A program made the position numbers and the translations under genes. A DNA stretch of 8,513 nt. Origin: Dehalococcoidales bacterium. Its GTDB lineage: Bacteria; Chloroflexota; Dehalococcoidia; Dehalococcoidales; UBA5760. The stretch is taken from contig JAQTTS010000079.1 in assembly GCA_028710655.1 (NCBI GenBank), forward strand, positions 1-8,513, given 5' to 3'. Shown piece after piece: positions 5,840 through 8,513 of this stretch. The number at the start of each line of letters is the position of its first letter. Position 1 is the first letter of the stretch. The notes beneath the pieces are model-generated. The model was not told the DNA's origin and made no database searches. It was given only the letters and a program-made list of their open reading frames with translations.

Positions 5840-7645
5840 TTACCGGCGGTGGCAGACGGTATCCTGTTTTACTGATTTTAAGAACTCCTGCTTTAAGCGG
5901 GGATAGAGTATGGCTCCCTTAAAGTTACGGGGAATCGGGGCGAATCGCAGGTAGTCGGGGCGGCTGCCCTTGCTGACCGCCTGGTAGGCCTTTTCGAGAA
6001 AATTAGCCTTCAGCTCTGCTTCGCGGTGGCTCGTCTCTTCGCCCAGTTCTATCGTTACGCAACAGCTGTCCTCATGCTCGCTCTCCAGCCTGAGCCCAAC
6101 TACCGCCAGCTGAAATTCCCCGGCTGTCATCTGGAAGTTGGCGGTCAGGAATCCGTTCAGTTCGGCGGCTACTTGGTCATAGGCATAATTAACGCCGCCA
6201 CGGATAAGCAACTCGGAATCACGTGACATCCAGTAGTAGTCCGGCTCCCCGTCACCTTTATTTCTTAAGGCAAAGGCGATGTCTTTCAGGCCGACATACC
6301 AACCTTCCCGAAATACGGACTCCGTGGCTTCAGCATCACCTACGTATCCGTTCATGGTGTTTGCCCCCTGTGTGATTAGGTAACCAGGTTCGCCGGCTTC
6401 ACACTGCCGCATGTAGTCCTTTGCCTCCGGCTCGATAGACTTCACCACCTTGACCCTGGTGAAGGGGTAATGTTCCCTCCCGATGTAGTAGCCGGTAATT
6501 GCTTCACCACCGTACCGGTGTGACCAGCCTGCCTCAAATGACTCCAGCAACGCCTGTGGCGCTGGTGTCATCGGGGTCGCCACTACCTCGAGGCAGGTCT
6601 CCGTTGAGCCGAAGCGGACGCGTGGCAGGTGTCCGCTGAAATTGAGTACGTGCTTTACCGTTTTCGGCCCCACCGGCGCCGAGCCGATCATAATCTCGGT
6701 TTGAGCTAGCGCCTCTTTTAGTCTGTCTTCTGCAACCGGTAGTCTTGATGTAATGACCAGGGACTCCAGGAAGTCTATGTGACGGGAGACCAGGGCGGCA
6801 AAGAGTATGCCCCGCTTGCCTTCGGCGGCTTCTGCCAGTATCTTCCAGTACTGTGTCGAGTAGCGTTCCACGAGGTGTATGATGGCGCGGGGACGGCGTA
6901 TACCCCAGTCTGATAGGGCGGTTGAGTTGGCATGGTGTAATGGGTTGACCAGCAGCAGGTCCAGGTTCGTATCCTCCGACATGCCGAGCCAGTTCTCGAA
7001 GGTAAGCCGGTTGGCCAGGTAGCTCCGGTGGGGCAGGCTGACCCCCTTGGGTCTGGCGGTGGTACCTGAAGTGAAGACGATTATCCGTTCATCTTCGTAA
7101 TCGAGTGTTGGCGAGCTCCAGCCGGAGGCAGGTTCAAAATGATTGATCTGTGTGGCCGGTAGGAAGGATACTCCGGGTAATTCCGGACTGAATTCTGCCA
7201 CCCGTTTATTGAAACCATGATCGTATACCAGCAGCTTTGCCCGGGTTACGTTTGCTTTATAACAAATGTGTTCATTATCATCAGCCTGCCAGTTGATGGT
7301 AACCGGCACATTCCCCACTAGGACTGCGGCCAGCCTGAAGGCCAGGTCGTGAAGGCTATTACCAGAGAAGCAGTGGACTACCCGGTCGCCTTTACCGATG
7401 CCCAGCCGGCTTAAGCAGGAAGCCGCTGATTGGGCAAGATCCCAGAACTCTCCTCTGGAGAGGCTCAGTTTTTGTATCCCCCCTTTCTCAAAGGTGTAGT
7501 AGTTAAGGAAAGGGTACTCCCGCTCGATAAAGGCAGCGCGGTATTCTTCCAGTGGGGAGGTAAAGGGGGCCAAAGAAGTGACGGGGTCACCGGTAGAAAG
7601 GAGGTAGAGGTTTTTTCTATCTGAGTCGGGACTACCTTTATGCAC
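5840..7645 (-). CDS. Divergent AMP-binding (acyl-CoA synthetase-like) protein
   Basis: This 601-residue protein belongs to the ANL superfamily, whose members adenylate a carboxylic acid with ATP and usually pass it to CoA. Motifs (numbered from the GTG at 7645) are the P-loop FTSGTTARPKG (191-201), NPLHHAN (234-240), GSTET (346-350), GWYVGLKDIA with the ribose-binding Asp455, and SRDSELLIRGGVNYAYDQV (474-492), the hinge region. The C-terminal A10 region reads PRNFKGAILYPRL; the usual form is P-x-T-x-x-GK-ILR, so the catalytic lysine position seems to be Ala578, with a lysine two residues earlier (Lys576). The enzyme may therefore be weak in adenylation, use the shifted lysine or do something else. 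No substrate can be assigned. I choose GTG 7645, preceded by AGGAAAGG and 23 bases after the permease stop. A GTG at 7693 would add 16 residues, overlap the permease and has no ribosome site. Confidence 0.85.
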   Translation of the reverse strand: MHKGSPDSDRKNLYLLSTGDPVTSLAPFTSPLEEYRAAFIEREYPFLNYYTFEKGGIQKLSLSRGEFWDLAQSAASCLSRLGIGKGDRVVHCFSGNSLHDLAFRLAAVLVGNVPVTINWQADDNEHICYKANVTRAKLLVYDHGFNKRVAEFSPELPGVSFLPATQINHFEPASGWSSPTLDYEDERIIVFTSGTTARPKGVSLPHRSYLANRLTFENWLGMSEDTNLDLLLVNPLHHANSTALSDWGIRRPRAIIHLVERYSTQYWKILAEAAEGKRGILFAALVSRHIDFLESLVITSRLPVAEDRLKEALAQTEIMIGSAPVGPKTVKHVLNFSGHLPRVRFGSTETCLEVVATPMTPAPQALLESFEAGWSHRYGGEAITGYYIGREHYPFTRVKVVKSIEPEAKDYMRQCEAGEPGYLITQGANTMNGYVGDAEATESVFREGWYVGLKDIAFALRNKGDGEPDYYWMSRDSELLIRGGVNYAYDQVAAELNGFLTANFQMTAGEFQLAVVGLRLESEHEDSCCVTIELGEETSHREAELKANFLEKAYQAVSKGSRPDYLRFAPIPRNFKGAILYPRLKQEFLKSVKQDTVCHRR

Positions 7646-7655
7646 CTGTCTGTTT

Positions 7656-7663
7656 CCTTTCCT
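7656..7663 (-). promoter_or_regulatory. Shine-Dalgarno supporting the GTG start at 7645
   Basis: On the minus strand AGGAAAGG lies about 10 bases before the GTG at 7645, within the short gap after the permease TAA (7671-7669). It supports this start over the in-frame GTG at 7693. Confidence 0.5.
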
Positions 7664-7668
7664 GAGGG

Positions 7669-8457
7669 TTATTCCTGATTGCGGAAAGACCACATCGCTA
7701 GTAGAATCATAACGGCTCCGATGGCTGCCATTATACCGGCATTATTCCAGAGTGACAGCGTCTTTCCGAATAGGTTAACCCCGAAGGCGGTTCCCGGCGT
7801 ATCCCCTAGGGCTATCTGGCGAATGCTGGTGATTCCGTATGTCGCCGGGTTAATCTTGGTCAGGTTACTCAGCCATACCGGGGCTTTGTCCAGCGGTACG
7901 AATACTCCGGAGAGGAAGACCATGGGAAACATCAGCATCTGCGTTACTACCTGAAATGCCTCCATCGACCTGATGCGGGTTGCCAACAGAACGCCGAAGG
8001 CGCCCATGGTGATTGCCAGCAGGAACATCATGGGTAGCATGGCGGCCGCCGTTGATGTAGTAAGCGCGACCCCGATTAGCGGGGCAAACAGCATAATGAT
8101 TGCCCCCTGTATCATCGCTACCGTGGCGGCGCCCAGTGTTTTCCCCATCGCTACCGAGGCACGGTTAATCGGGGCGACCAATACCTCTTTCAAGAAGCCG
8201 AACTCCCGATCCCAGACTACCGATACGCCGGCCATAAAGGAACTCATCATTACCGTCATACCGATGATGCCGGGGAAGATGAACTGGGCGAAGTTTACCC
8301 CTGAGCCGAGGTTGCCCATCATGCCGCCGAAACCGCTGCCGAAGACAAATAGAAAGAGAAGTGGTAAGAAGATAGCTCCCACCAGGCGTACCCTGTCGTG
8401 CCAGAAGCGCAGTATATCGCGGTACCAGATGGTATAGATTCCCCGTAGATTATTCAT
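7669..8457 (-). CDS. ABC-2 type transporter permease (DrrB-like)
   Basis: This 262-residue integral membrane subunit belongs to an ABC exporter of the ABC-2 group, whose members export drugs, lipids or polysaccharides with a separate ATPase. About six hydrophobic segments are visible (about 25-40, 58-81, 108-131, 137-160, 169-187 and 239-258). The cytoplasmic coupling-loop signature DREFGFLKEVLVAPINR (83-99), the FLSGVFVPLD stretch (181-190) and NPATYG (203-208) are typical of daunorubicin-type permeases. The ATG has AGAGGAA just upstream. A partner ATPase is expected upstream, beyond the right edge; only a 15-residue gene tail is seen there. The substrate is unknown. The ligase gene follows after 23 bases and is probably co-transcribed. 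Confidence 0.92.
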   Translation of the reverse strand: MNNLRGIYTIWYRDILRFWHDRVRLVGAIFLPLLFLFVFGSGFGGMMGNLGSGVNFAQFIFPGIIGMTVMMSSFMAGVSVVWDREFGFLKEVLVAPINRASVAMGKTLGAATVAMIQGAIIMLFAPLIGVALTTSTAAAMLPMMFLLAITMGAFGVLLATRIRSMEAFQVVTQMLMFPMVFLSGVFVPLDKAPVWLSNLTKINPATYGITSIRQIALGDTPGTAFGVNLFGKTLSLWNNAGIMAAIGAVMILLAMWSFRNQE

Positions 8458-8465
8458 TGCTTCCT

Positions 8466-8513
8466 CTAGTGCCGCATGTGGCGGCCGCGCTGGCGGACCA
8501 TAGCCTTGAATGT
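8466..8513 (-). CDS. C-terminal tail of an upstream gene, unidentified
   Basis: The last 48 bases read on the minus strand as TFKAMVRQRGRHMRH and a TAG stop at 8468-8466. The stop is followed directly by AGGA and then the permease ATG eight bases later, a typical operon junction. A partner ABC ATPase is expected here, but the tail is too short to identify and does not show the usual end of a DrrA-type ATPase. Confidence 0.35.
   Translation of the reverse strand, partial: TFKAMVRQRGRHMRH

Noticed and set aside
7679..8437. Plus-strand open frames opposite the ABC-2 permease
   Set aside because: Antisense shadows; the permease frame has clear membrane segments and the family signature.
8458..8513. 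Upstream extension of the permease frame to the window edge
   Set aside because: The frame is open, but no ATG, GTG or TTG start is visible and the ATG at 8457 has AGAGGAA directly before it.

Overview
This window reads as a stretch of bacterial chromosome with about nine complete genes, one clearly partial gene at the left edge and a short gene tail at the right edge. Base composition is moderately GC-rich. The gene mix suggests a free-living, probably anaerobic bacterium: a CoA-acylating aldehyde dehydrogenase, an FMN nitroreductase, a long Ctc-type L25, a Xer recombinase and a two-gene membrane/transglutaminase unit. Gene content and protein style remind me of Chloroflexota (Dehalococcoidia-like). 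That is an impression only, since nothing here is a taxonomic marker I can score. I see no rRNA, tRNA, CRISPR array, insertion sequence or phage gene, and no gap longer than about 120 bases.

Layout. One gene lies on the plus strand: the 3' part of a CoA-acylating aldehyde dehydrogenase (1-983), whose N-terminal part is outside the window. It converges on a minus-strand series filling the rest. In order of transcription (right to left) this runs: tail of an unidentified gene (8513-8466), ABC-2 permease (8457-7669), divergent AMP-binding acyl-CoA ligase-like protein (7645-5840), ribosomal protein L25/Ctc (5743-5099), Xer tyrosine recombinase (4982-4080), small basic protein with a C-terminal membrane segment (4064-3789), protein-L-isoaspartate O-methyltransferase (3766-3128), nitroreductase-family flavoprotein (3042-2494), duplicated DUF350-type membrane protein (2415-1930) and exported transglutaminase-like protein (1933-1097).

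Likely transcription units. The permease and ligase are 23 bases apart. L25 has its own candidate promoter and a strong Shine-Dalgarno that fixes its start at 5743. Xer, the small protein and pcm are separated by only 15 and 22 bases and probably form one operon behind a candidate promoter at 5027-5055. The nitroreductase has a perfect TATAAT box overlapped by an inverted repeat. The DUF350 and transglutaminase genes overlap by four bases (ATGA) and are probably translationally coupled.

Most worth a second look: (1) two direct repeats in the xer promoter resemble the XerD arm of dif, suggesting autoregulation or a relic recombination site; (2) the coupled DUF350-transglutaminase pair is a possible uncharacterised envelope module; (3) the acyl-CoA ligase-like protein seems to lack the usual A10 lysine; (4) there are possible operators before the nitroreductase and DUF350 genes.
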